Shown: piece after piece, positions 1-7,583 of the stretch
Numbering within the stretch: position 1 is the stretch's first letter
Layout: each line of letters starts with the position of its first letter
Assembly (NCBI GenBank): GCA_023441105.1
Contig: JAEZQX010000451.1
Coordinates: 1 to 21,105, forward strand
DNA from: Pseudomonadota bacterium
GTDB lineage: Bacteria > Pseudomonadota > Gammaproteobacteria > Burkholderiales > Burkholderiaceae
DNA: 21,105 nucleotides
Direction: 5' to 3'
Notes under the pieces: generated by a model
What the model saw: only the letters and a program-made list of their open reading frames with translations
Database searches by the model: none
What the model was told of the DNA's origin: nothing
Translations under genes and position numbers: made by a program

Positions 1-207
1 GCCTTCGGCGGCGCGGGACTCGCGACCGCGCTGATGACGAGCGTCATCCAGGAGGTAAGGCGCCGCGGGCTGAAGGAGATGAAGGGCTACGTGCTCGCGG
101 AGAACAAGCCGATGCTGAACCTGGCCAGGCGACTCGGATTTCAGATCGAGTTCGAGGCCGGCGACGCGTCCGTGCGCATCTGCCGGATGGCGCTCAAGAG
201 CTCGTAG
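1..207 (+). CDS. GNAT acetyltransferase, C-terminal fragment
   Basis: The frame is open from base 1 and ends at TAG (205-207), giving 68 residues; the start lies outside the window. The fragment reads as the end of a GNAT fold. It has a glycine-rich acetyl-CoA loop (GGAGLATAL), a helix, then 'VLAENKPMLNLARRLGF', the usual GNAT pattern in which an Asn precedes a helix and an 'LGF' turn, and a last strand. The 'G.VL.EN..ML.LA..LGF' pattern is common in GNAT domains of the Pat/YfiQ type, where they are fused to an acyl-CoA-synthetase-like region that controls acetyl-CoA synthetase by lysine acetylation. That wider architecture cannot be seen here, so a stand-alone GNAT is equally possible. Its last 14 bases overlap the 3' end of the convergent gene at 194-1216. 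Confidence 0.8.
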   Translation, partial: AFGGAGLATALMTSVIQEVRRRGLKEMKGYVLAENKPMLNLARRLGFQIEFEAGDASVRICRMALKSS

Positions 208-1216
208 GCTCGACGGACGCTGAGAGGTCGAGCGCGTCGCGCGGGATGCGGACGAGCGCGATTGTGGCGCGCCGTCCTTCACCGATGACGAGGTCGGTCA
301 GCTCGAGCTCGCTGGCCCTTTGATCAGCAGCCGGCCCCGCGTCTTTCGCGCCGGGCAGGCTGGCATGGATGTGGACGCGCTCGATGCCGACCTGTTGCTC
401 CGGTTGGGAAAGCACGGCGTTGATGTGGTCGATGTAGCCGTCGAGCGTCGACAGGCTCCGCTTGGCCTCGTAGTAGCTCTCGGTCGTCTCCTTGAGCTCG
501 CGATCCACGGCAGCCATCTGCGCATCGATGCTGGCGGGATCGCTCACCAGGACCTGCATGCCGTTGCGCGCGTGCTGCAGCATCCGCCACTTCATCAGCA
601 GGTAGGCCTGATGCATCTGCAGGGACTTCCCGCGCTGTTCGGTGGCGAGGATGCGCACCAATGCCAGTTGCGCGAGGCGCTGGACGATGCGACGCCCGAT
701 GTCGAGCCGGGCTTGCACTTCGTCGGGCGCAGGCGCGAGGAGCCGGTGTTCCGAGAAGTCCGCCACGGTCCGGGCGATATCCTCGGGGATCGGGCCGATC
801 CTCTCGCCCGGGGCCTGAACCTGGCGCTCGTTGCGTTTCATGCCGAGCAGGGCGAAGGCCTCGCTGCTTGCGGGATGCTGGTCGAAGAACCGGCGCACGT
901 CGCCGCTTTGCGATATGCAGGCCGTTACGTCGGCGGCGCGGGCGAAGAAGGCATGGACGTGAGAATCCGCGTCCCATGCCTCGGCGCTGAGGACGATCGG
1001 GTCGAGCGGAAACCTGCCTAGCTCCCGAAGGTGCGCAATCGTGATACGGACTCCCTCCGCAAGCTCGGCCTGGTAACCGGAGCGCATCCTGATTCGCGGC
1101 TCGACGGCTTCCACGATCGTCTCGACCAGCTCGGTGACCAGATCGCGATCGGCAACAGCCTCCTTGTCGGCAGAGCCACCGAACAGTGCCGACGTCACGC
1201 GTTCGAGAAGCGACAT
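194..1216 (-). CDS. Conserved-looking soluble protein of unknown function, last gene of efflux operon
   Basis: A 340-residue protein I do not recognise. The start is the ATG at 1214-1216, chosen because a strong Shine-Dalgarno (GGGAGGAGGAG) sits just upstream. A longer in-frame extension would run through the neighbouring membrane-protein gene in the wrong frame. No signal peptide or membrane segment is visible, so it is probably cytoplasmic. The N-terminal third is acidic and helical ('TELVETIVEAVEPRIRMRSGY'). The central part is rich in Leu, Gln and Arg, and about residues 235-285 look like an amphipathic or coiled-coil helix ('VDRELKETTESYYEAKRSL'). The C-terminal stretch looks like beta strand ('ATIALVRIPRDAL'). 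It begins 26 bp after the stop of the DUF2955 gene and is probably co-transcribed with the pump genes. It may be an accessory factor for the pump, but that is only a context-based guess. Confidence 0.8.
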   Translation of the reverse strand: MSLLERVTSALFGGSADKEAVADRDLVTELVETIVEAVEPRIRMRSGYQAELAEGVRITIAHLRELGRFPLDPIVLSAEAWDADSHVHAFFARAADVTACISQSGDVRRFFDQHPASSEAFALLGMKRNERQVQAPGERIGPIPEDIARTVADFSEHRLLAPAPDEVQARLDIGRRIVQRLAQLALVRILATEQRGKSLQMHQAYLLMKWRMLQHARNGMQVLVSDPASIDAQMAAVDRELKETTESYYEAKRSLSTLDGYIDHINAVLSQPEQQVGIERVHIHASLPGAKDAGPAADQRASELELTDLVIGEGRRATIALVRIPRDALDLSASVEPTSS

Positions 1217-1242
1217 GTTTACTCCTCCTCCCGGCGGGGTGC

Positions 1243-2319
1243 TCACGCCGGCGTCCGTGTACGCTCTTGACGGTATCCTTCCTCGCCATGAGCGGCAATG
1301 CCTGTCGACGGTGCCGCGAGCCCGCGGGCAGCCCAGCGCTCGACTGCCAGCACGACTGCCCAGGCATAAATCGCTATCCCGATGAACAGGGTCGTTCGGG
1401 TGAGCGAGCCCATGAGGACATCCTTGCCGACGGCACTGTCCTCGATGGCCGGCCCGAGCAGGATCAGCATGGTTACCAGGGCATTGCTCCAGAAGCTTGG
1501 CGGCCGGCGAGTCTCCCGGACTCGAAACAGACGGCTTCCGGACCAGAAGGCCGCCGCCATCATCCACAGCATCAGCATCCAGAGGCTGGGCCAGAGGGAC
1601 AGGCCGGCCCACACGACCGCGGCCATCAGCGCGCCTGCGATGGTGGAGCCGACGAGCTCGCTGCCGGCAGAACGGGCGGCGGTGGAATGGGCCTGCTGAC
1701 CTAGCGCACTGCCTTTCACGAGGGCAGGGAAGAAGTGGGCAGGGTTGCTGAGGGCGAGCACGTAGACGGGCATGATGACCAGCGTGGCCTGCAGGGCTGC
1801 GCGTCTTGCCGCCGCCGGACTGACCGCCGCTGCTGTCGCCGCCGGACCCGCGGATCTTGTTGGGTCCGGGAACAATGCGTGCCAGATGCCATTGACCGTG
1901 ATCCCGACAGCGAGGCCTACCGCCATGGCTCTGGCAAGCCCTGCCGCCAGGCCCTGATCCGCGACGCCCACCACCGGTATGGCGGTGGAGGCGATCACCA
2001 GGATGACCGTCATCGGGCTGCCGCGACGCGCGCCCAGGAGATAGACCACGTAGAGCAAGGCGGCGGTCAGTACGACGCCTGTCATCGCATAGTGCTCGAG
2101 GAGGGGGACCATCAGCAACCCGGCCGCCAGGACGCCGCCGACGAGCACGGCCAGCACCATGCCTTTGACGAGCGGGATCGGCGGCCCGGGCTTGCACAGG
2201 ATCAGGACGGTCAGGAGGCAGGACACGAAAGGCGCGCCAATTCCCAGCCCGTACGCCACCAGCACGGCGGCGCCTAGGCCGATCGCCAGCCGCAGTACCG
2301 CCTTGTCTGCCGGATTCAT
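1243..2319 (-). CDS. DUF2955 / FUSC-like inner-membrane transporter
   Basis: A 358-residue integral membrane protein with about ten hydrophobic segments in two blocks, separated by an Ala-rich loop near the middle ('PAATAAAVSPAAARRAAL'). The hydrophobic layout and order of segments resemble DUF2955 and the wider FUSC/aromatic-acid exporter superfamily (AaeB-like). These are inner-membrane components of HlyD-linked efflux systems. The start is set at ATG 2317-2319 ('MNPADKAVLRL'). Upstream in-frame codons lie inside the adaptor gene and add a hydrophilic stretch without a family look. The ribosome-binding site is weak, and the start is 10 bp after the adaptor's stop, so translational coupling is likely. 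With the adaptor and the outer-membrane factor it would form a tripartite exporter driven by a FUSC-like protein rather than an RND or MFS pump. The substrate is unknown; aromatic acids are the precedent for AaeAB. Confidence 0.8.
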   Translation of the reverse strand: MNPADKAVLRLAIGLGAAVLVAYGLGIGAPFVSCLLTVLILCKPGPPIPLVKGMVLAVLVGGVLAAGLLMVPLLEHYAMTGVVLTAALLYVVYLLGARRGSPMTVILVIASTAIPVVGVADQGLAAGLARAMAVGLAVGITVNGIWHALFPDPTRSAGPAATAAAVSPAAARRAALQATLVIMPVYVLALSNPAHFFPALVKGSALGQQAHSTAARSAGSELVGSTIAGALMAAVVWAGLSLWPSLWMLMLWMMAAAFWSGSRLFRVRETRRPPSFWSNALVTMLILLGPAIEDSAVGKDVLMGSLTRTTLFIGIAIYAWAVVLAVERWAARGLAAPSTGIAAHGEEGYRQERTRTPA

Positions 2320-2329
2320 GCGGCGGGAC

Positions 2330-3574
2330 TCAGTAGAGATACGACAAGTAGCTCGACAGGCGGATGAAGAACCCGCCAAGCCAGTTCATCAGGCCATGAT
2401 CGCCGGTGTATATGAGCACGTCTGCCTGGCCTCCGACGCGCACGCCGCGCAGGCGGTCGTGCTCCGATGGGTCGAACTCGACGGCTACCGGGAAGCGTTG
2501 CGACTGGCGCAACCAGTCGCGGCTGTTGTCGATCGTCGGCAGATCGCCGGGTCTTGCCGGCTTGGAGCCGTCACTGACCCCGCCTCCGACGCTGCGTACG
2601 CGGCCTTTCAATACTTCGCCGGGCATCACGTCGAGGACGATGGCCACCGGGTTGCCCGGTTGGATGTTGCCGAGGTTGTTCTCGGTCATATCGGCGCTGA
2701 TCCAGAGATCATGGACTGCGATCAACGTCATTGCCGGGGAGCCGACCTGCGCAAACTGGCCGACGTCGGTCCGCAGGTCGGTCACCCGGCCGCCGCCCGG
2801 CGCGACGACGTTGGTCCGGGTGAGATCCAGTTCGGCCTTCTCGATCGCCGCTTTTGCGCTCAGCAATTGAGCGTTCTTGTCTCCGGCTTCGCCTGCCGCT
2901 TCCAGTGCCCGGCGCAGGTCCGCCGCCGCAGCCTCCTCCTGGCTCCGGGCCTTGATCCGGTCGGCCCGCACCATCTCCACGCGTCGCAGCGAGATCGCCC
3001 CCGGATCCTCGGCATAGATCTGTTCGTGCCTTCTCGCGTTCTGCTCGGCACTGATGCGCGTGGCCTGGGCCGCCTGGAGCGCCGCCCGGGCTGCATCGAC
3101 TGCGGCGTTGGCGCCGTTGACCGAAAGGCGAACCGATTCGAAGTCGGATCGGCTGCGCGCCAGGGCGATCTGGTAGGGAAACGGATCGATGTCGAACAAG
3201 GCCTGCCCGGGCTGTACAACGTCGTTGTTCTTGACGTGGACCTTGATGACCTTGCCGGATACCTCGGCCGCTACCGGGACCACGAATGCCTGAACCCGGG
3301 CCTGCGAGGTGTGCGGAGTCAGCCGGTCTGCAACGAAGTACCAGGTGAGACTTGCGACGATGAGGGCCAGCACGATGAGAGCGCCGGTGCGCGAACCTTG
3401 GCCGGGCTTGGGCGCCGGTGCCGGCGTCGACACTGGCGGATCGGCTGCCGCGGCCGGGACCGCCCGCTGGGTCGATGACGCCTCGGCCACCGGGACCGGC
3501 GTTGCCTTCAGAGAAGGCGGTGGCGCTGCTGCCGGGACCGGCTTTGGGGCGACCTCGGAGGATGGCCCGATCAT
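2330..3574 (-). CDS. HlyD/EmrA-type membrane fusion (periplasmic adaptor) protein
   Basis: A 414-residue adaptor. Residues 1-60 are a long Pro/Ala-rich cytoplasmic tail, and residues 63-83 form a single membrane anchor. From about residue 92 comes the first lipoyl half ('QAFVVPVAAEVSGKVIKVHVKNNDVVQPGQALFDIDPFPYQ'-type motif, read in parts). An Ala-rich alpha-hairpin/coiled coil follows (about 140-245), then the second lipoyl half ('LTRTNVVAPGGGRVTDLRTDVGQF') and beta-barrel/membrane-proximal domains. These proteins bridge an inner-membrane pump and an outer-membrane channel. The ATG (3572-3574) overlaps the TGA of the upstream NodT gene by four bases, which implies translational coupling. The unusually long low-complexity N-terminus is the only odd feature. 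Family assignment is secure; substrate is not. Confidence 0.93.
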   Translation of the reverse strand: MIGPSSEVAPKPVPAAAPPPSLKATPVPVAEASSTQRAVPAAAADPPVSTPAPAPKPGQGSRTGALIVLALIVASLTWYFVADRLTPHTSQARVQAFVVPVAAEVSGKVIKVHVKNNDVVQPGQALFDIDPFPYQIALARSRSDFESVRLSVNGANAAVDAARAALQAAQATRISAEQNARRHEQIYAEDPGAISLRRVEMVRADRIKARSQEEAAAADLRRALEAAGEAGDKNAQLLSAKAAIEKAELDLTRTNVVAPGGGRVTDLRTDVGQFAQVGSPAMTLIAVHDLWISADMTENNLGNIQPGNPVAIVLDVMPGEVLKGRVRSVGGGVSDGSKPARPGDLPTIDNSRDWLRQSQRFPVAVEFDPSEHDRLRGVRVGGQADVLIYTGDHGLMNWLGGFFIRLSSYLSYLY

Positions 3575-5118
3575 TGTTTCGGCCTTTTGGACGGCTTCGC
3601 TCGCAGATTGGCGTCTGCCGGCGGCAACGGTGCCGCCAGCAGACGTTGCCAGCTGCCACGCCGGCTCATCGATTTGCGGGTCGCGTCGTCCACGATGGGT
3701 CGGTAGCGTCCTGCCTCCCAGCCGCCGCCCATGGCCTTGTAGAGCGCGATCAGGCTCTGGGCAAGGCTGCCGCGGCTCGTGACCAGCAGGTCCTGCTGGC
3801 TGAAGAGCGCGCGCTGCGAATCGATCACCCGCTGGTAGTCCGTCAGGCCTTCGCGATATTGGAGGTTGGCAATTCGCAACGAGCGTTCTGCGGCCTGCAC
3901 GGCATCGCCAAGCAACGGGATCTGCTCGCCGGTCTTGGCGAAGCTCACGGCCGAATCGTCCACCTCGCGGGCAGCCCTCAGCACGGCCTCCTGGTACTGC
4001 TCATGGAGTTGCCGGAAGCGCGCGTCCTGGACCAGCACGTTGTAGGTCAGCCGGCCCCGGTCGAACACGTTCCAGACGAGGCTCGGACCGATCGCCCAGG
4101 TCAGGGTGTTCGGCACCCGGTTCAGGGACGTCGCAGAGAGACCGACCGACCCAAGGAGCGAGATGGAAGGATAGAGGTCTGCCTCGCTGACCCCGATCAA
4201 GGCGGACTGCGTGGCCATCTGCAGTTCTGCCGCGCGCACGTCGGGGCGACGGCGCAGCAGGTCCGCCGGCATGTCGACGATGACTCCCAAACCAGCCTTC
4301 GGGATCGATCCGCTGCCCGTGGCCATCTCGGGAAGGGGGCCTGGAAGCCTGGCCAGCAGCGTGCTCAACGCGTTCTGCGTCTGCCGCAGGGCGGCCTGGA
4401 GCGGCGGCACGTTGCCGAGCGTGGCCAGGTACAGCGTCCGTGCCTGCTGCACATCCAGTTCGGACTCGGCACCACGCTTGAACAGGCGCTCGGTGATCTC
4501 CAGGCTGCGTTTGAGCAGACCCAGGTAGTCGTTGAGGACCCGCAGCCGCGCCTCCAGGGTGCGGATCGAGCAGTACAGGCTGGCGACCTGCGCGGCCATC
4601 AGTATCTGCAGATCATCGTACTGGGCGATGCTGGCCAGGTAGTTGGCATCCGCCGCCTCGATCCCGCGCTGGAAGCGCCCCCAGAAATCGAGCTCCCAGC
4701 TGATGCGCAGCCCCGCGTTCGCGGCCGTGAAGGAATCATCTGGTCCGCCCGCCTGTCGCTGTCCGGTCTTGAGCAAGTCGCCCGTCACCTGCTGTACCTG
4801 CGGGTACAGCGTACTGCCGGCGATACCGAGCTGGGCGCGTGCTTCCAGGATACGAAGACCGGCGGTCCGGACGTTGCGGTTGGCCCGCTGTGCCTCGGCG
4901 ATCAGGTCGTCGAGCACCGGATCGTCGAAGCCGCGCCACCATGCCATCGATGGTCCGGGCCGATCCGCCTGGTCCGCCATCAGCGACTCGAGCGAGCCTC
5001 CCTTCCAGTCGGCCAGCGCCGGCACCTGCGGTGGCTCGAAGTCCGGGCCCACCGTCGTGCAGGCACCCAGCAGGGCAGCGCCTGCCAGTCCGAGGCTGCG
5101 GATCCCGAAGCGATTCAT
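3571..5118 (-). CDS. NodT/OprM-family efflux outer-membrane lipoprotein
   Basis: A 515-residue outer-membrane factor. The start is ATG 5116-5118, which gives a classic lipoprotein signal: a basic N-terminus, a hydrophobic core and the lipobox 'LLGAC' with Cys20. 'TTVGPDF..P' follows directly, the usual start of mature NodT/OprM proteins. Two repeats of the TolC-like fold can be traced: 'WWRGFDDPVLDDLIAEAQRAN' early, 'ISWELDFWGRFQRGIEAADA' near residue 125, then 'DMPADLLRRRPDVRAAELQM', 'LYPSISLLGSVG' and 'REGLTDYQRVIDSQRALF' in the second half. It would form the trimeric channel of the pump encoded by the next two genes. The C-terminal ~35 residues are a basic, low-complexity tail. The gap to the upstream membrane-protein gene is 103 bp and I see nothing in it, so it is probably in the same transcript. 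Confidence 0.94.
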   Translation of the reverse strand: MNRFGIRSLGLAGAALLGACTTVGPDFEPPQVPALADWKGGSLESLMADQADRPGPSMAWWRGFDDPVLDDLIAEAQRANRNVRTAGLRILEARAQLGIAGSTLYPQVQQVTGDLLKTGQRQAGGPDDSFTAANAGLRISWELDFWGRFQRGIEAADANYLASIAQYDDLQILMAAQVASLYCSIRTLEARLRVLNDYLGLLKRSLEITERLFKRGAESELDVQQARTLYLATLGNVPPLQAALRQTQNALSTLLARLPGPLPEMATGSGSIPKAGLGVIVDMPADLLRRRPDVRAAELQMATQSALIGVSEADLYPSISLLGSVGLSATSLNRVPNTLTWAIGPSLVWNVFDRGRLTYNVLVQDARFRQLHEQYQEAVLRAAREVDDSAVSFAKTGEQIPLLGDAVQAAERSLRIANLQYREGLTDYQRVIDSQRALFSQQDLLVTSRGSLAQSLIALYKAMGGGWEAGRYRPIVDDATRKSMSRRGSWQRLLAAPLPPADANLRAKPSKRPKQ

Positions 5119-5221
5119 GGTCGTCAAGCCAGCCCGGCAGCGACATGGCGCGCCGGCTCGGCGGGCGGTGCCTCGACGCTCCACCCTGGGGCGATGCTCC
5201 TGGGGTTGGGCGAAGCCGCGC

Positions 5222-6280
5222 TCACTGACGAGAGAGAGGCTGGGCGAAGGCCCGCGACGCCTCCGAATCGAATTCGATCGTTGCACGATGCTTGAACAAA
5301 GCCCCGACCTTGTCCCAGAAATCTCCGCCGAGCAGGAACAGGCCCACCAGCAGCAGCGCCTCGAGGGCGCGGTTTTCCAGGAATCCGTAGATGCCGCTGG
5401 TGCCGAAAATGGCTGCCGCGTAAGGTGCAATCCAGGTCATCAGTACCGGCACCAGGAACAGCACCAGGCCTAGGCGGTAGCGTTCGCGGCTCACCTGCTG
5501 GGGTGGGCCGACCTTGCGGAACAGCCCGAGCAGCAAGCGCTTCAGATGGTTGAAACCGGGCTTGCCCATGACCGCGATGGCCGCGAGCATCCCGACCTTC
5601 GTGCCGATGAAGACACCTCCCGTGAGGCTCGCGATTTTCGAGGCGCTCCATCCGGCAGCGGAAGCCGCCGGAACCAGGAACCACAGCGAAAGCGAGCCGA
5701 GGAAGATCGCTGCGCCCACGTAGAACCGGGTGCCCACCTGGACGGCGTCGCTGGCTGCGGCGGCTGCAGCCGGGGTGGCCGGGACCACGCGCGCATCATG
5801 CACGAACAGGGCCCGAACCTTGTCCCAGAAGGCACCGCCGAGGACGAAGAGGCTGACCAGCACCATGCCGTCGGCGAGCGTCCCGATCGCAATCCTTCTG
5901 TTTGCCAGGAAGGGAAAATGAGGCGAGAGCAGGGGCTCGATCCAGCTGGTCAGCACCGAGAGCACGAGCAGCAGGAGGCCCCAGCGATAGCGGCCCACAC
6001 CGACTGCCTCAGGTGGGGCGTCCCTGCCGGAAACGAAGTATCTGATGAATGCATGGGCCCGTTGCCCCATCAGGGCGACGACGGCCATGATGAGCGCCAT
6101 GGGCACACCGAACAGCAGCAGACCGGCGACGGCCGCCCGCAGCTCCCGTGGAAGATCGCTGCCGAGCGCCACGATCGAAAGAAAGGGTGACACCAGCGCC
6201 AGGACGAACAGCGCCAATGCCAGCCTGGGCCGCCACCCCGGCGAGTCCGGCGCCTGGATCGCCGCGACTGGTTCTCTCAT
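5222..6280 (-). CDS. Internally duplicated 'transporter suffix'-type membrane protein
   Basis: A 352-residue membrane protein built from two copies of one ~150-residue unit (about 15-166 and 182-336). Paired features are 'LALALFVLALVSPFL' with 'VGAAIFLGSLSLWFL'; 'MAVVALMG' with 'AAIAVMGKPGF'; 'RYRWGLLLLVLSVLTSWIEP' with 'RYRLGLVLFLVPVLMTWIAP'; and 'LFVLGGAFWDKVRALFVHDA' with 'LFLLGGDFWDKVGALFKHRA'. Each unit has about four membrane segments and ends in the conserved LGG.FWDK..ALF stretch. This resembles proteins annotated as 'transporter suffix domain-containing', whose function is not established. The start is ATG 6278-6280 with a GGGGAACCGGAG region upstream. It is the first gene of the pump operon, and a palindrome-plus-(-10) promoter lies 60-75 bp upstream. 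A role in assembly or energisation of the pump is inference only. Confidence 0.8.
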   Translation of the reverse strand: MREPVAAIQAPDSPGWRPRLALALFVLALVSPFLSIVALGSDLPRELRAAVAGLLLFGVPMALIMAVVALMGQRAHAFIRYFVSGRDAPPEAVGVGRYRWGLLLLVLSVLTSWIEPLLSPHFPFLANRRIAIGTLADGMVLVSLFVLGGAFWDKVRALFVHDARVVPATPAAAAAASDAVQVGTRFYVGAAIFLGSLSLWFLVPAASAAGWSASKIASLTGGVFIGTKVGMLAAIAVMGKPGFNHLKRLLLGLFRKVGPPQQVSRERYRLGLVLFLVPVLMTWIAPYAAAIFGTSGIYGFLENRALEALLLVGLFLLGGDFWDKVGALFKHRATIEFDSEASRAFAQPLSRQ

Positions 6281-6300
6281 CTCCGGTTCCCCACTTTACC

Positions 6301-6317
6301 TAGCCTATGAGAGGCTA
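6301..6317. repeat. Perfect 6-bp inverted repeat at the start of the pump operon transcript
   Basis: TAGCCT-ATGAG-AGGCTA, a perfect 6-bp stem with a 5-bp loop. The right arm, read on the minus strand, is the TAGCCT that I take as the -10 hexamer of the pump operon (6317-6312). The repeat therefore covers the probable transcription start region. It could be an operator for a second regulator, or coincidence in GC-rich DNA. Confidence 0.4.
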
Positions 6318-6356
6318 AGCCAGTAACGCCGGTCTCGGAATTGGACCTTGGTCCCA
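6312..6356 (-). promoter_or_regulatory. DosR-like box and -10 of the pump operon
   Basis: Minus strand: palindrome TGGGACCAAGGTCCAA (6356-6341, centre 6348.5), then a -10-like TAGCCT starting 31.5 bp from the centre (6317-6312). That puts the box at about -43, where class II activators overlap -35; no good -35 hexamer is otherwise visible. The same arrangement recurs at four other promoters in this window. The first start codon (6280) is about 25 bp beyond the inferred transcription start. Confidence 0.65.
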
Positions 6357-6452
6357 GGGCCAGGATCGGCGTCGGGCTCGCAATCCGGCGCCTTCCAACC
6401 TTTCCGGCCCCTCGCCAGCCGCTTCAGGCGGGCTCAGGCGGCGGCGCCTGTG

Positions 6453-6496
6453 TGAGGCTAAGGTCCAATTGCCCAGCGCAGCCCGCGGGCTAGATT
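6453..6496 (+). promoter_or_regulatory. Half-degenerate DosR-like box and -10 of the DUF4105-patatin operon
   Basis: TGAGGCTAAGGTCCAA (6453-6468, centre 6460.5) matches 13 of 16 bases of the box in front of the pump operon, in the same orientation relative to transcription. The downstream half AAGGTCCAA is intact and the upstream half is degraded. A -10-like TAGATT starts at 6491, 30.5 bp from the centre. The box faces the plus-strand gene starting at 6558. Confidence 0.5.
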
Positions 6497-6557
6497 CGAA
6501 CCACCGGGCAAATGGTCGAGCGCACCGTGTCGGAGTGACCTGACCGCCCGCCAAGGG

Positions 6558-7583
6558 GTGGATCGAGCCATTGCTGCCGCCATGTATCTCGCGTTCCTCG
6601 GCCTGGTTGTCGCAACAGCCGGCGGCTGGGGCACTCTTGCTCTCGTATTTGCCTTGCATCGCGACGGAGCCCCGGTCGCAGTCTTCGCGCTCCTGTCCGT
6701 CCTGACGCTGGTCGCGGTCTTCTTCCGCCGCTGGCGCCTGCCCGCCCTGGGTGTGTTCGTCCTGGCGTTCGGGCTGGTGCTGCACCAGTACCTGGCTCTC
6801 GAACCATCGAACGGGCGCGACTGGCAAGCCGACGTGGCCGTCCTTTCCGACGCCACCGTGGAAGGCGACATCGTCAGGATGCGCAACATCCGCAACTTTG
6901 CCTATCGCACGGAGACGGACTACACGCCTGCCTATTACGACCGGTCTTTCGACCTCGAGACGCTGGAAGGGGTGGATCTCGTCGCGGTCTACTGGATGGG
7001 CCCGGCGATCGCCCATACGTTCCTGAGCTTCGCCTTCGCCGGTGGGGACCACCTCGCCATCTCCATCGAGACGCGCAAGGAGAAGGACGAGAGCTACTCC
7101 ACGATCAAGGGCTTCTTTCGGCAGTACGAGATCTACTACGTGGTTGCCGACGAGCGGGATGTCATCCGGCTGCGCACGAACTACCGGCACGATCCTCCCG
7201 AAGACGTCTATCTCTATCGCGTGGAGGGCACCGTAGAGGACGCTCGGCGCCTGTTCCTGGAATACGTGAAGCAGGTCAACTCGCTCGCGAGCACGCCGCG
7301 GTTCTACAACACCTTGAGCTCCAATTGCACGGTTGACATCTGGTACAACACCCTGGTCAACGCGAGGCACCTGCCGTTCAGCTGGAAGATTCTTGCCAGT
7401 GGCTACCTGCCGGAATACCTGTATGAAGCAGGACGGCTCGACACCAGCGTGGGTTTCGATGAGCTCAAGCGACGGGCCCATGTGAATGCCCGAGCCCAGG
7501 CGGCGGATTCTGCCGCGGACTTTTCGCGACGGATCCGGCAGGAGCCCGGCCCGAGGCCGATCAGTTCATCGCCGGCAAGATGA
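6558..7583 (+). CDS. DUF4105 (Lnb N-terminal periplasmic domain-like) membrane protein
   Basis: A 341-residue protein with three N-terminal membrane segments (about 8-32, 40-57, 61-80) and then a soluble, probably periplasmic DUF4105 domain. Diagnostic stretches are 'RNIRNFAYRTETDYTPAYYDRSF'-type sequence (read in parts), 'DLETLEGVDLVAVYW', 'IAHTFLSFAF' with His153, and 'YNTLSSNCTVDIWYN' with Cys257. The conserved His and Cys of this family suggest a thiol-hydrolase-like site; this is inference, not established activity. The start is GTG 6558-6560; ATG 6582 is a shorter alternative, and neither has a convincing Shine-Dalgarno. The stop overlaps the ATG of the patatin gene by four bases (ATGA at 7580), so the two are translationally coupled and probably act in the same envelope process. 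Confidence 0.85.
   Translation: MDRAIAAAMYLAFLGLVVATAGGWGTLALVFALHRDGAPVAVFALLSVLTLVAVFFRRWRLPALGVFVLAFGLVLHQYLALEPSNGRDWQADVAVLSDATVEGDIVRMRNIRNFAYRTETDYTPAYYDRSFDLETLEGVDLVAVYWMGPAIAHTFLSFAFAGGDHLAISIETRKEKDESYSTIKGFFRQYEIYYVVADERDVIRLRTNYRHDPPEDVYLYRVEGTVEDARRLFLEYVKQVNSLASTPRFYNTLSSNCTVDIWYNTLVNARHLPFSWKILASGYLPEYLYEAGRLDTSVGFDELKRRAHVNARAQAADSAADFSRRIRQEPGPRPISSSPAR

Noticed and set aside
1217..2197. Long N-terminal extension of the 194-1216 gene (a 667-residue frame)
   Set aside because: The extension is an Arg/Gly/Pro-rich shadow of the DUF2955 gene in another frame. The strong ribosome-binding site before 1216 marks the true start.
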